Made by a program: the position numbers and the translations under genes. A stretch of DNA of 11,827 bases from the NCBI GenBank assembly GCA_034435395.1, contig DAOTXK010000230.1, forward strand, positions 1 to 11,827, in the 5' to 3' direction. This stretch comes from DAOTXK01 sp034435395 (GTDB taxonomy: Bacteria > Chloroflexota > Anaerolineae > Aggregatilineales > Ch27). Of the stretch, positions 1 through 6,885 are shown piece after piece. The notes under the pieces are model-generated. The model was not told the DNA's origin, made no database searches, and saw only the letters and a program-made list of their open reading frames with translations. Each line of letters opens with the position of its first letter. Position 1 is the stretch's first letter.

Positions 1-511
1 CCACACAGGCGATCTGCCCCATTCCGACCGGGGGGACCGGCACGGTGACTTCGGCCTGAGTCCCCTTCAGCGCGCTCAACTGAACGTTGCTGCTGGCGGT
101 CGGCGACAGCACCTGGATGAAAAAAATCTGCGCCGCGCCGCCGACCAGCACCCCTCCCACCACCGCCGCCAGCAGACTCAGGACGGTCCCCGCGCCGAGC
201 AGGGTGGTGGACGCCAATCCGAACGCCCCGAACGCGGTGATGAAGCCGCTGATGGCCAGCATGCTCAGGCCACTGACTTCCGCCCCATCATGGCTGACAT
301 CCAGATGCCCGTCCGCGCCGAGGTCGACGTGATGGCCGAAGTCGAACAGGCCGCCGAGGTCGATGTCGTGGCCGAAGAGTTCGATGTCACTGAGATCAAA
401 GGCGTGACCGATCCCCTGAAAAAACAGCAAAAACAACGCGTACAGGAAACCGATCAACAGTGCGGCACCATAGATGCAGTTAAGCGCGCTACCGCCAAAG
501 ACAGTGTCCAT
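1..511 (-). CDS. NfeD/YqiJ-like membrane protein, OB-fold type (C-terminus off window)
   Basis: Reading the minus strand gives 170 residues with no stop before the window edge. Residues about 12-33 are a first membrane helix. Residues 34-80 form a loop strikingly rich in His, Asp and Gly (GHDIDLGG, GHHVDLGA, GHLDVSHDG). Two further hydrophobic segments follow at about 84-103 and 108-135. From about 147 the sequence 'LKGTQAEVTVPVPPVGMGQI' looks like the first strands of the small OB-fold domain found in NfeD/YuaF/YqiJ proteins. Known members of that group work with flotillin-like SPFH proteins at membrane microdomains, so a flotillin gene may lie just beyond the left edge. The start at 511 is preceded by GGTGGAG; an in-frame ATG six codons earlier (529) has no clear ribosome binding site. 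It is the last gene of a leftward run, 39 bases after the TPR/membrane gene. The family call rests on architecture and motif memory. Confidence 0.72.
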   Translation of the reverse strand, partial: MDTVFGGSALNCIYGAALLIGFLYALFLLFFQGIGHAFDLSDIELFGHDIDLGGLFDFGHHVDLGADGHLDVSHDGAEVSGLSMLAISGFITAFGAFGLASTTLLGAGTVLSLLAAVVGGVLVGGAAQIFFIQVLSPTASSNVQLSALKGTQAEVTVPVPPVGMGQIACV

Positions 512-550
512 CTCTCCACCTGCCCGCATGACGATCGGTGCTCATCACCA

Positions 551-1921
551 TTATCGTCGGAATCTGGTTTTTAGGCCCCCCAAATTTGGTGGTACTGGCC
601 GGTTGGAGGGAGAGCCTGTGGTGAAGAGCGTTTTCTCCAGCGTCTCTCCCACCTGAGCCGGGATCATGGTCTCGAACCAATCTTCGGATCTGGCGTGCAG
701 GGTGATCCGGGTCCTGCCGGACCTGTCCGGTTTGCTCTGTCTGGGTTCCTGCCAGTGGAGTGTGACGACCAGCTGGTGATCGGCGGCCAGGTCGGCTGAG
801 CACCGGCGCAGTTTGAGTTCCAGCCGGGGGGCGTGCTTCTCATCGACCCGGATGATGCCTGGCGGCTCCTGAACTTCCGGAGACACCAGCACGTTGAGCA
901 GCGCCTCGGCGGAGGCGGTGTTGATCAGAGCGGTCTGCATCTGGCTGTCGTACCAGTGGCCGGTTGTTTCCGCGAACGGGGTCCTGGTTATCCTGGCGAG
1001 CATCGGGCAGGTGGCGAGGGCGACCCAGAGCAGCCCCTCCCCGCCGACGATCAGGTACAGCCACCACGGCGCGCCTTCCAGTCCCAGAAACTCGCGCCAG
1101 ACGCCGGAAGTGGTGTGCACCATGCCGCTGTCACCCACCGCCAGCCAGACGAAACTGCCGTAACTGACCACGGCGCTGATGAGAGTGACAGCGAAGGCTC
1201 GCCTGATGTGCCGGACTTTGCCCCACTTCACCATCTGCCACAGCGCCAGGCCGAGCGCCCGGCTCAGCAGGATCGGGTAAACCAGCCCGACGAGGCTCAC
1301 CATCGCCAGCCCAATCAATGCAGCCAGACCGGCCCCGCTGGTGCTCTGCATTCGGCCAGAGAGGTTTTCCAGCCAGCCGGCGATCCCGTCGGCCAGCGGC
1401 ATGGTCAGCAGCTTTCCGCCCGCATGAGCGATGAAACCGGTGATGACACCAAGCGCCAGACCGGCGGCCGCCACTATCGTCAGGCGGGCCGGGCTGTAAT
1501 GCCCGCTGAGGCGGTAGGCGCGGGCGGTGATGGCTTCCGGCACGGCGGGCAGGCGGGGTTTGAAGCGCGAAGAGGGATGTCCCTCTGGATGGGTGGACAC
1601 GCCGTGCAGGGTCGGGTGGGATGGCGATTTGTCCGCTGGGGGGGACTGTTGCGTGGGGAGCGTCGCCGGGGGTGAGGATGGGGCGGTTGATCGGGCCTGG
1701 GTCAGCGCCGCCAGCGTTTGAGCGGCCCGTTGGTGGGAAGGGTCCAGCTGGAGGGCCTGCTCCAGCACGCGGATCACCTGCTGGCGGTTGTCGGTCACCA
1801 GAGCCGCGAGATACAGCACGTCTGCCGTGGGTTGCCTGAGCATGGGCCGCAGCAACTGGCGGGCGCGTACTTTATCCCCTTCCCGGATGGCAGCCTCCAC
1901 CGGGCGTAGATCATAGGACAT
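551..1921 (-). CDS. TPR-like plus four-helix membrane protein, function unknown
   Basis: A 456-residue protein that I do not recognise as a named family. Residues 1-75 look like helical TPR-type repeats (AIREGDKVRARQLL, then VLEQALQLDPSHQRAAQTLAAL). Residues about 76-125 are a low-complexity Ser/Pro/Thr/His linker. Four probable membrane helices lie near 147-167, 197-222, 241-262 and 285-305. The rest (about 310-440) is soluble and has a beta-rich look (LELKLRRC, LVVTLHW, RTRITLHA). The start at 1921 has GGGGAG five bases upstream. An earlier in-frame ATG at 1948 overlaps the stop of the upstream gene as ATGA and has GGAAGG ahead of it, so a form nine residues longer is possible. The last residues (VPPNLGGL) are encoded by a palindromic repeat-like sequence. 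The gene sits inside a leftward run between a flavoprotein gene and an NfeD-like gene, which hints at a membrane-associated role; nothing in the sequence points to an enzyme. Confidence 0.8.
   Translation of the reverse strand: MSYDLRPVEAAIREGDKVRARQLLRPMLRQPTADVLYLAALVTDNRQQVIRVLEQALQLDPSHQRAAQTLAALTQARSTAPSSPPATLPTQQSPPADKSPSHPTLHGVSTHPEGHPSSRFKPRLPAVPEAITARAYRLSGHYSPARLTIVAAAGLALGVITGFIAHAGGKLLTMPLADGIAGWLENLSGRMQSTSGAGLAALIGLAMVSLVGLVYPILLSRALGLALWQMVKWGKVRHIRRAFAVTLISAVVSYGSFVWLAVGDSGMVHTTSGVWREFLGLEGAPWWLYLIVGGEGLLWVALATCPMLARITRTPFAETTGHWYDSQMQTALINTASAEALLNVLVSPEVQEPPGIIRVDEKHAPRLELKLRRCSADLAADHQLVVTLHWQEPRQSKPDRSGRTRITLHARSEDWFETMIPAQVGETLEKTLFTTGSPSNRPVPPNLGGLKTRFRR
577..592. repeat. 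Imperfect palindrome around CCAAATTTGG
   Basis: Bases 580-589 read CCAAATTTGG, a perfect 10-base palindrome. With one mismatch it extends to 577-592, and the tetramer GGCC stands on both sides (574-577 and 597-600). It lies inside the last codons of the TPR/membrane gene and encodes PPNLGG. Sequences of this CCCCAAATTTGGGG type are scattered through some cyanobacterial and chloroflexal genomes, as I recall. A single copy here cannot show that this one is a dispersed repeat. Confidence 0.4.
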
Positions 1922-1944
1922 GACAGCTCCCCGTTCACAGGGGA

Positions 1945-2499
1945 TCATCCCCTGCCTTCCCGGACCATCGCCTGCGCAGCAGCCTGGATGGCGGCCAGCT
2001 TATAATCTCTGCTCCAGCGATTGACAGGAATCAGGTCAAACTTGCGGGCCCGCACGTGCTCGATCCAGCGCTCCATGCTCAGCAGGCAGGTGATCATACC
2101 GTTGCCACTGCCGCCCGCGGCGGCGACGGCGATCACCGGCTTTCCGGCGAGACGGCTCTGCTCGCCACGGGTGGCCTCGCAGCGGCGCAGGCGATCAGTG
2201 AAGGCTTTGGCGACCTCGCTCATCTCCCCCCAGTAGACCGGCGTCACCAGCACGCAGGCGTCGGCGCGGCATAACCGCTCATGCGCGGCCTGGAAGTCAT
2301 CCTCAACCTGACAATAGTGCTGGTCAAGGCAGGTCCCCCAGCCATTGTCGCAGGCATCGCATCGCCCGATCTTCCAATCGTTGAGGTGGATGATTTCGAT
2401 CTCTCCCTCAGCCTGCCGCACGCCGTCAACCGCCGCCGCCGCACAGGCTGCCGTCAACCCATCCTTGTTTGGGCTGGCCGTGATCACGACAACCTCCAT
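1945..2499 (-). CDS. NAD(P)H-dependent FMN oxidoreductase (flavodoxin fold, iron-sulfur-flavoprotein-like)
   Basis: A 184-residue protein of the NADPH-dependent FMN reductase / iron-sulfur flavoprotein superfamily. It starts with a beta strand and an FMN-phosphate loop (VVVITASPNKDGLTAA, residues 3-18), continues with 'DACVLVTPVYWGEMSEVAKAFTDRL' features at 80-104 typical of these flavoproteins (TPVYW near the flavin), and a Gly-rich loop AAAGGSGNG at 126-134. Cysteines 47, 50, 57 and 63, followed by EDD, sit where iron-sulfur flavoproteins carry their cluster ligands. The spacing (C-x2-C-x6-C-x5-C) is not the standard compact one, so cluster binding is uncertain. It would transfer electrons from NAD(P)H through FMN in the cytosol; the substrate is unknown. 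Its ATG begins on the base directly after the TAA of the isomerase-like gene, with GGAGGAG lying inside the end of that gene, so the two are almost certainly translated from one message. Confidence 0.85.
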   Translation of the reverse strand: MEVVVITASPNKDGLTAACAAAAVDGVRQAEGEIEIIHLNDWKIGRCDACDNGWGTCLDQHYCQVEDDFQAAHERLCRADACVLVTPVYWGEMSEVAKAFTDRLRRCEATRGEQSRLAGKPVIAVAAAGGSGNGMITCLLSMERWIEHVRARKFDLIPVNRWSRDYKLAAIQAAAQAMVREGRG

Positions 2500-3354
2500 T
2501 TACGATTCTCCTCCTGGTGTATGAAAAGACACTCCTGCCCGCGCCGCCATGCCCAACACGTACTCACGAGCCGGGGGGTATTCCTCCGGCGGCAGATGTT
2601 CCAGGATCAGCGGCACATCGCCCGGCAGGCGGGCCAGCTCCCGCAGGAACACCTGGTAGTCTAACATACCCAGGCCGGGGCGCGCTTCATCCAGGTGGAC
2701 GGTCAGCGTGTCGCGCAGGATGATGTCCTTGGCATGACAGGAGACAATCCATGGCCCTAACTGGGCGAAACAGTCCCGCAACAGCTCAGCGTTGGCGTAA
2801 TAACGCGCCGGACAGTTGATCAGGTTCACCGGGTCCAGGTGAACGGCAAACATTGGTCGGTCGACAGCCTCGATCAGACGGCGGTAGCTCTCCACGCTGT
2901 CGGGCAGCGTCCAGGGCATGGTTTCCAGCGTGTAGCGGGCACGTCTGGGTTTGACCGCGTCGATGATCCGGCGGACGTTTTCCACCGTCTGCTCAAAAGC
3001 CTCCCGGCTCAGATTGTGGGGATGGGGGCCGTCCCAGCAGGTGGGGTGGTACGTTCCGGCGATGTTGACGCAGCAGACCGCGCCCAGTTCATCCGCCAGG
3101 GCCAGCTGGTGGATGTTGGCGTCAATGTTGGCGGCGCGGCGTTGCGGATCAGGATCGAGCATGTTGTTCCAGACGCCGACCTCGGCCAGCATGACGTCAT
3201 GATCGGCGAAGGCTTCGCGGATGGCCCGTATGCGCTCCGGTTCATCGAGGGAGACCGGCGGACAGACCGCAGCCGAGTATCCCGCAGCGACATAGGCGCG
3301 GGCGATTGTGGCGGGGTCATCGCTGTCAATGGGTAAAAAGACGCCCAGGCGCAT
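2500..3354 (-). CDS. Sugar phosphate isomerase/epimerase-like TIM-barrel protein (xylose isomerase-like, AP endonuclease 2 superfamily)
   Basis: A 284-residue protein with the layout of the xylose-isomerase-like TIM barrel: an N-terminal strand MRLGVFLPI, then 'GYSAAVCPPVSLDEP', 'LAEVGVWNNMLDPD' and 'GAVCCVNIAGTYHP'. The usual divalent-metal ligands can be placed as Glu144 (YTLETMPW), His172/Asp174 (AVHLDPVNLI), His207 (VSCHAKD) and Glu252 (LILEHL). Members isomerise or epimerise sugars or act on inositol-type or related cyclic polyols; the actual substrate cannot be read from the sequence. The start at 3354 follows GGGAGG with good spacing; an upstream in-frame ATG at 3417 would add 21 residues (MPPGVHFLWK...) not typical of the family and is rejected. 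It is the first gene of the leftward run. No strong leftward promoter is visible; the minus-strand TACATT at 3404-3399 is only a weak candidate. Confidence 0.87.
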   Translation of the reverse strand: MRLGVFLPIDSDDPATIARAYVAAGYSAAVCPPVSLDEPERIRAIREAFADHDVMLAEVGVWNNMLDPDPQRRAANIDANIHQLALADELGAVCCVNIAGTYHPTCWDGPHPHNLSREAFEQTVENVRRIIDAVKPRRARYTLETMPWTLPDSVESYRRLIEAVDRPMFAVHLDPVNLINCPARYYANAELLRDCFAQLGPWIVSCHAKDIILRDTLTVHLDEARPGLGMLDYQVFLRELARLPGDVPLILEHLPPEEYPPAREYVLGMAARAGVSFHTPGGES

Positions 3355-3418
3355 GTGCTTCCTCCCTGGTGTGAGTGGTCGCCAGCCTTTCCAGAGAAAA
3401 TGTACCCCAGGCGGCAAC

Positions 3419-3447
3419 TTTACACATCTTCTGTGGACCGTTATAAT
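3419..3447 (+). promoter_or_regulatory. Sigma70-type promoter for the radical SAM gene
   Basis: TTTACA at 3419-3424 and TATAAT at 3442-3447 are separated by exactly 17 bases, which is close to the consensus in both boxes and ideal in spacing. Transcription would start near 3454, giving a leader of about 40 bases. It stands in the 137-base divergent gap between the isomerase-like gene and the radical SAM gene. Confidence 0.8.
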
Positions 3448-3491
3448 CCGATTTGTGTCTCGTTTATCATCAAAATTCGAGGTGGTGCGCC

Positions 3492-5414
3492 ATGATGACG
3501 CCGGAGCAGATCAAACGCACCCTGGATCGCCGGTTGCTGGAGGTGGACAAGCCCGGTCGCTACGTGGGCGGCGAGTACAACAGCGTGGTCAAAGACTGGG
3601 CGGCCATTCCCTTTCGGGTGGCGCTGGCCTTCCCGGACATCTACGACCTGGGGATGTCCAACCTCGGTTTGATGTTGCTGTACGACGCCGTCAACCGGCA
3701 GCCGGACATGCTGGCCGAGCGCGTTTTCAACCCCTGGGTGGATATGGAAGCCCTGATGCGGCGGGAAGGTATTCCGCTGCACAGCCTGGAGACCAAACAC
3801 CCCATCCGCGATTTTGACCTGTTCGGCATCAGCCTGCCTTACGAGCAGCTGTACACCAACGCGCTGACCCTGCTCGACCTGGCCGGGATGCCCCTGCCCG
3901 CCCACGACCGCGACGAGTCCTACCCGCTGGTGATCGCAGGCGGGCATGCCTGCTACAACCCGGAGCCGATGGCCGACTTCATCGACGCCTTCGTCATCGG
4001 CGAGGGCGAGGAGATCATCGTGGAGATCGCGCGCGCCTTGCAGCGGCTGAAGGGCAGGTCGCGGGAGGACCAACTGCGCGCCCTGGCCCAGATTCAGGGC
4101 GTTTATGTGCCGCGATTCTACGATGTGGCCTATGACGCCATCGGGCGCGTCGAGTCGGTCCAGCCCAACATGCCCGGCGTGCCGGCGACGGTCCTCAAGC
4201 GGATCGTGCCGGTGCTGCCGCCGCCTTTCACCCGGTTCCTGGTGCCGAACGTGGACACCGTTCACAACCGCGCCCCCATCGAGATCATGCGCGGCTGCAC
4301 ACGGGGCTGCCGGTTCTGCCATGCGGGCATGGTGACTCGTCCGGTCCGCGAGCGCAGTGTGGAGGCTATCGTGGCGGCGGTGGACGAGATCGTGCGCCAC
4401 ACCGGCTTTGAGGAAATCGGCCTGCTCAGCCTGTCGTCATCCGATTACGACGAGGTGCAGCGCCTGGTGGAGGAAATTGGCGCGCGTTACGGCGGCAAGG
4501 GCCTGAGCATCAGCCTGCCCAGCCTGCGCATCGAGACGACCAGCGTTGACCTGTTGGACGCGCTGGCCGATACGCGGCGCGGGGGGTTCACCCTGGCTCC
4601 GGAAGCCGCCACCGAGAAGATGCGCCGCATCATCAACAAGTTTGTCCCCCACCAGCAGGTGCTGGCGACGGCCCGCGAGATTTACACGCGGGGCTGGCGC
4701 ACGATCAAACTGTACTTTATGATCGGCCACCCGGAGGAGACGCTGGAAGATGTGCAGGCTATTGCCGATCTGAGCCGGGCCGTGCTGGCCGAGGGCAGGA
4801 AGGTGCACGGCAAAAAAGCCAGCGTCAACCTCGGTGTGAGCACTTTCGTGCCCAAACCGCATACGCCGTTCCAGTGGGTGCCGCTGGACACGCTGGAGAA
4901 CATCGACGCCAAACAAAACCTGCTCAAGCGGGAACTGCGTGCCCACGGGCTGAGCTTACGCTGGAACAACCCGGCGGAGACGGTGCTGGAAGCCTTCCTC
5001 AGCCGGGGCGACCGTCGCCTCGGCCCGGTGATCCGGCGGGCGTGGGAGCTGGGCAGCCGCTTTGACGCCTGGCAGGATCACTTTAACCCGGACGCCTGGC
5101 GGCAGGCGTTTGCCGAGCATGGGCTGGAGACATATTTCTACACCCACCGCCCCCGCGCCCTGGACGAGGTTTTCCCCTGGGATCACCTCAGCGTGGCGGT
5201 CAAAAAACAGTTCCTGCAAGAGGACTATCTGATGTCCCGGCGCGGCGAAACCCGCATCGACTGCCGCGATCAGTGTTTTGCCTGTGGCATCCTGCCCAGG
5301 TTCTCCCGGCTCCGCTCCACTACCCCCGCCGACGCCTGGGAATGCCCGACGGTCAAACCCCGGCACCGGCGCGGCCAGAAGCAGGGGGACATCATCCCGT
5401 TAACGCCGGCCTGA
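3492..5414 (+). CDS. B12-binding domain radical SAM protein, TIGR03960-like
   Basis: A 640-residue protein. The N-terminal part (about 40-240) is a cobalamin-binding-type Rossmann region with FPDIYDLGMSNLGL (47-60), FGISLPYEQLYTN, VIAGGHACYNPEPMADF and FVIGEGEEI. In the place of the His of DxHxxG stands Tyr51 (DIYDLG). The radical SAM barrel follows with the cluster motif C269-x3-C273-x2-C276 (MRGCTRGCRFCHAG), then LLSLSSSDY, TLAPEAATEKMRRIINK and YFMIGHPEET. The C-terminus has C591, C595 and C598 (CRDQCFACGI) that could bind a second metal site. The order and motifs match the TIGR03960 group, whose reaction is not established to my knowledge. The start at 3492 has GAGGTGG six bases upstream; a second ATG follows immediately, and an upstream in-frame ATG at 3453 lies at the predicted transcription start and is rejected. 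In many genomes this gene is next to, or fused with, a DUF2344 protein; none is seen here. Confidence 0.9.
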   Translation: MMTPEQIKRTLDRRLLEVDKPGRYVGGEYNSVVKDWAAIPFRVALAFPDIYDLGMSNLGLMLLYDAVNRQPDMLAERVFNPWVDMEALMRREGIPLHSLETKHPIRDFDLFGISLPYEQLYTNALTLLDLAGMPLPAHDRDESYPLVIAGGHACYNPEPMADFIDAFVIGEGEEIIVEIARALQRLKGRSREDQLRALAQIQGVYVPRFYDVAYDAIGRVESVQPNMPGVPATVLKRIVPVLPPPFTRFLVPNVDTVHNRAPIEIMRGCTRGCRFCHAGMVTRPVRERSVEAIVAAVDEIVRHTGFEEIGLLSLSSSDYDEVQRLVEEIGARYGGKGLSISLPSLRIETTSVDLLDALADTRRGGFTLAPEAATEKMRRIINKFVPHQQVLATAREIYTRGWRTIKLYFMIGHPEETLEDVQAIADLSRAVLAEGRKVHGKKASVNLGVSTFVPKPHTPFQWVPLDTLENIDAKQNLLKRELRAHGLSLRWNNPAETVLEAFLSRGDRRLGPVIRRAWELGSRFDAWQDHFNPDAWRQAFAEHGLETYFYTHRPRALDEVFPWDHLSVAVKKQFLQEDYLMSRRGETRIDCRDQCFACGILPRFSRLRSTTPADAWECPTVKPRHRRGQKQGDIIPLTPA

Positions 5415-5542
5415 CGCCCGGCCAGGTGCGGTCGTAGAGGGGCCTTCTAGGCGCTCTCTGGACTGCCTGCGGCGGGGCACCCCTGGCGGCAGCAAGCGGC
5501 GGCTGGCCGTAGACTGCTGGCCCTACAGACTCCCCCGGTAGC

Positions 5543-5551
5543 TGGTATAAT
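5543..5551 (+). promoter_or_regulatory. Extended -10 promoter for the MurA-like gene
   Basis: TGGTATAAT at 5543-5551 is a perfect -10 box with the TGn extension. The -35 position (5523-5528, CTACAG) is poor, as is common for extended -10 promoters. The start of transcription would be near 5558, leaving a leader of about 50 bases. The rest of the 5415-5592 gap shows G+C-rich short repeats (CTGGCC twice) but no convincing rho-independent terminator. Confidence 0.6.
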
Positions 5552-5597
5552 CACGCCGATCGAACCATCCAGTTCGCTGGCCGTTTCCCGGCGTGAT
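5550..5597. repeat. Nested inverted repeat in the MurA-like leader (possible operator)
   Basis: A 9-base inverted repeat, ATCACGCCG at 5550-5558 and CGGCGTGAT at 5589-5597, encloses a second one, CGAAC at 5561-5565 and GTTCG at 5572-5576 with a 6-base loop. The left outer arm runs from the -10 box over the likely transcription start, and the right arm ends directly before the ribosome binding site GAGGGAG (5598-5604). Because the left arm would be only partly transcribed, a DNA operator fits better than an RNA hairpin. Chance cannot be excluded. Confidence 0.4.
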
Positions 5598-5610
5598 GAG
5601 GGAGTCGCGC

Positions 5611-6885
5611 ATGCGAATCGGCGTTGAAGGCGGCCATCCCCTGCGAGGGACGTACACGCCCGGCGGCAATAGCAACGCGGCGCTGGCCTTGATAGCCGCC
5701 TCGCTGTTAACCGACCGGGCGGTGACGGTCCACAACGTTCCGGGGACGGTCAGCATCGACGTGATGCTGGAGGCGGCGGCCATGCTGGGGGCGCAGGTGA
5801 CGCCGCTCGGCGAGCGGCCCCGCAGTTTCCAGCTGGTCACGCCGCAGATCACCACCCGCGTGCTGAGCCGCGAGATGACGGCGGCCAAGGTCGGCGTGGT
5901 CCTGTTCCTGGCGGGGATGCTGGCGCGGCGCGAGCATGTTCGCGTGGAGGTGGACTACCCGGTCAGCCGCCTGCACACCCACCTGACGGCCCTGCGCGAC
6001 CTGGGGTGCCGGGTGACGGTCAGCGCGGGAGAGATCGAGCTTCGGTTTGTCCCCTGGGAGAGGCGCGAGATCATCCTGGTCCAGACCAGCGTCACGGCAA
6101 CGGCGATGGTCGCCATGCTGGCAGCGGCGCAACCCGGTGAGACGGTGATCCATAATGCCGCTTCCGAGCCGCATGTCCGTGACCTGCTGACGATGCTGGT
6201 GACGATGGGGGCTGAGATCGACGGAATCGGTTCCAATCTGCTGCGCATCCGGGGGCGGGATGGCCTGCGCGGCGGGGAAGGGACGGTGGCCCCCGATCAC
6301 ATCGAAATTGCCAGCGTGGCCGCCATCGGGGCCTTGACCGGCGGGCGGCTGGATATTGAGGGGGTGCGGGCCGAGGATTTGCGTCTGATCCGCAAGGTGT
6401 ACGAGCGGTTGGGCCTGCGCCTGGACCTTGATGATGGGCACCTGCACGTGCCCCATCATGAGGGGTTCACCATCTCCAGCCGCGAGGAGGAAGTTGACGT
6501 CAGCATCGAGACCGCCCCCTGGCCGGGTTTTCCCTCCGACCTGGCGGCGATGGCGACGGTGATCGCCACCCAGGCGCAGGGCACCATCCTGATCCACGAG
6601 AAACTGTTCAAAGACCGCCTGCTGTTCGTGGACAAGCTCAACGGGTTCGGCGCGCAGATCGTGCTGTGTGATCCCCACCGCGCCATCGTCGTCGGCCCGA
6701 CGCCCCTGTACGCGGATTACCTGGATACCCCCGACGTGCGCACCGGCCTGGGCTTGCTGGGGGCGGCGCTCTGCGCGGCGGGCGAGACGATCATCGACGG
6801 GGCGGAATTGCTGGACTGGAACTTCGCCGGCGTGCTGCCCAAGTTGCAGGCGCTGGGGGCGCGCATCAGGGTGCTGGAACGATGA
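5611..6885 (+). CDS. MurA-family enolpyruvyl transferase-like protein lacking canonical catalytic Lys and Cys
   Basis: At 424 residues it has the length and two-domain inside-out layout of MurA (UDP-GlcNAc enolpyruvyl transferase, first committed step of peptidoglycan synthesis). Matching family features: IGVEGGHPLRG start, NAASEPHVRDLLTMLVTMGAEI (182-203), VAPDHIEIASVAAIGA, PWPGFPSDLAAMA (303-315, holding the catalytic-type Asp310), LFKDR (332-336) and DVRTGLGLLGAALCAAGETII (375-395, Arg377 at the Arg397 position of E. coli MurA). Lys22 of the KN pair is Ser21 (SNAAL; Asn22 kept), Arg91 aligns with Thr90, and the Cys115 loop (normally GGCAIGARPVDLH) is replaced by VEVDYPVSRLHTH with no Cys. 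So either the chemistry has changed or the protein is no longer a transferase. The start at 5611 has GAGGGAG six bases upstream; GTG at 5593 and ATG at 5596 are in frame but less well placed. It overlaps the next gene by four bases. Confidence 0.85.
   Translation: MRIGVEGGHPLRGTYTPGGNSNAALALIAASLLTDRAVTVHNVPGTVSIDVMLEAAAMLGAQVTPLGERPRSFQLVTPQITTRVLSREMTAAKVGVVLFLAGMLARREHVRVEVDYPVSRLHTHLTALRDLGCRVTVSAGEIELRFVPWERREIILVQTSVTATAMVAMLAAAQPGETVIHNAASEPHVRDLLTMLVTMGAEIDGIGSNLLRIRGRDGLRGGEGTVAPDHIEIASVAAIGALTGGRLDIEGVRAEDLRLIRKVYERLGLRLDLDDGHLHVPHHEGFTISSREEEVDVSIETAPWPGFPSDLAAMATVIATQAQGTILIHEKLFKDRLLFVDKLNGFGAQIVLCDPHRAIVVGPTPLYADYLDTPDVRTGLGLLGAALCAAGETIIDGAELLDWNFAGVLPKLQALGARIRVLER

Noticed and set aside
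833..1675. Plus-strand open frame (280 residues) opposite the TPR/membrane gene
   Set aside because: The minus-strand frame has TPR and membrane features and a good ribosome binding site; this one is Arg/Gly/Gln-rich noise.
3441..4400. Minus-strand open frame (319 residues) over the radical SAM gene
   Set aside because: Antisense shadow of a gene with clear motifs; composition is His/Gln/Val-rich without domain signs.
5400..5430. GCCGG...CCGGC stem after the radical SAM stop as a terminator
   Set aside because: The stem is five bases with an eight-base loop and no T-run; too weak in such G+C-rich DNA.
5707..6678. Minus-strand open frame (323 residues) over the MurA-like gene
   Set aside because: Antisense shadow, His/Gln-rich, no start signal.
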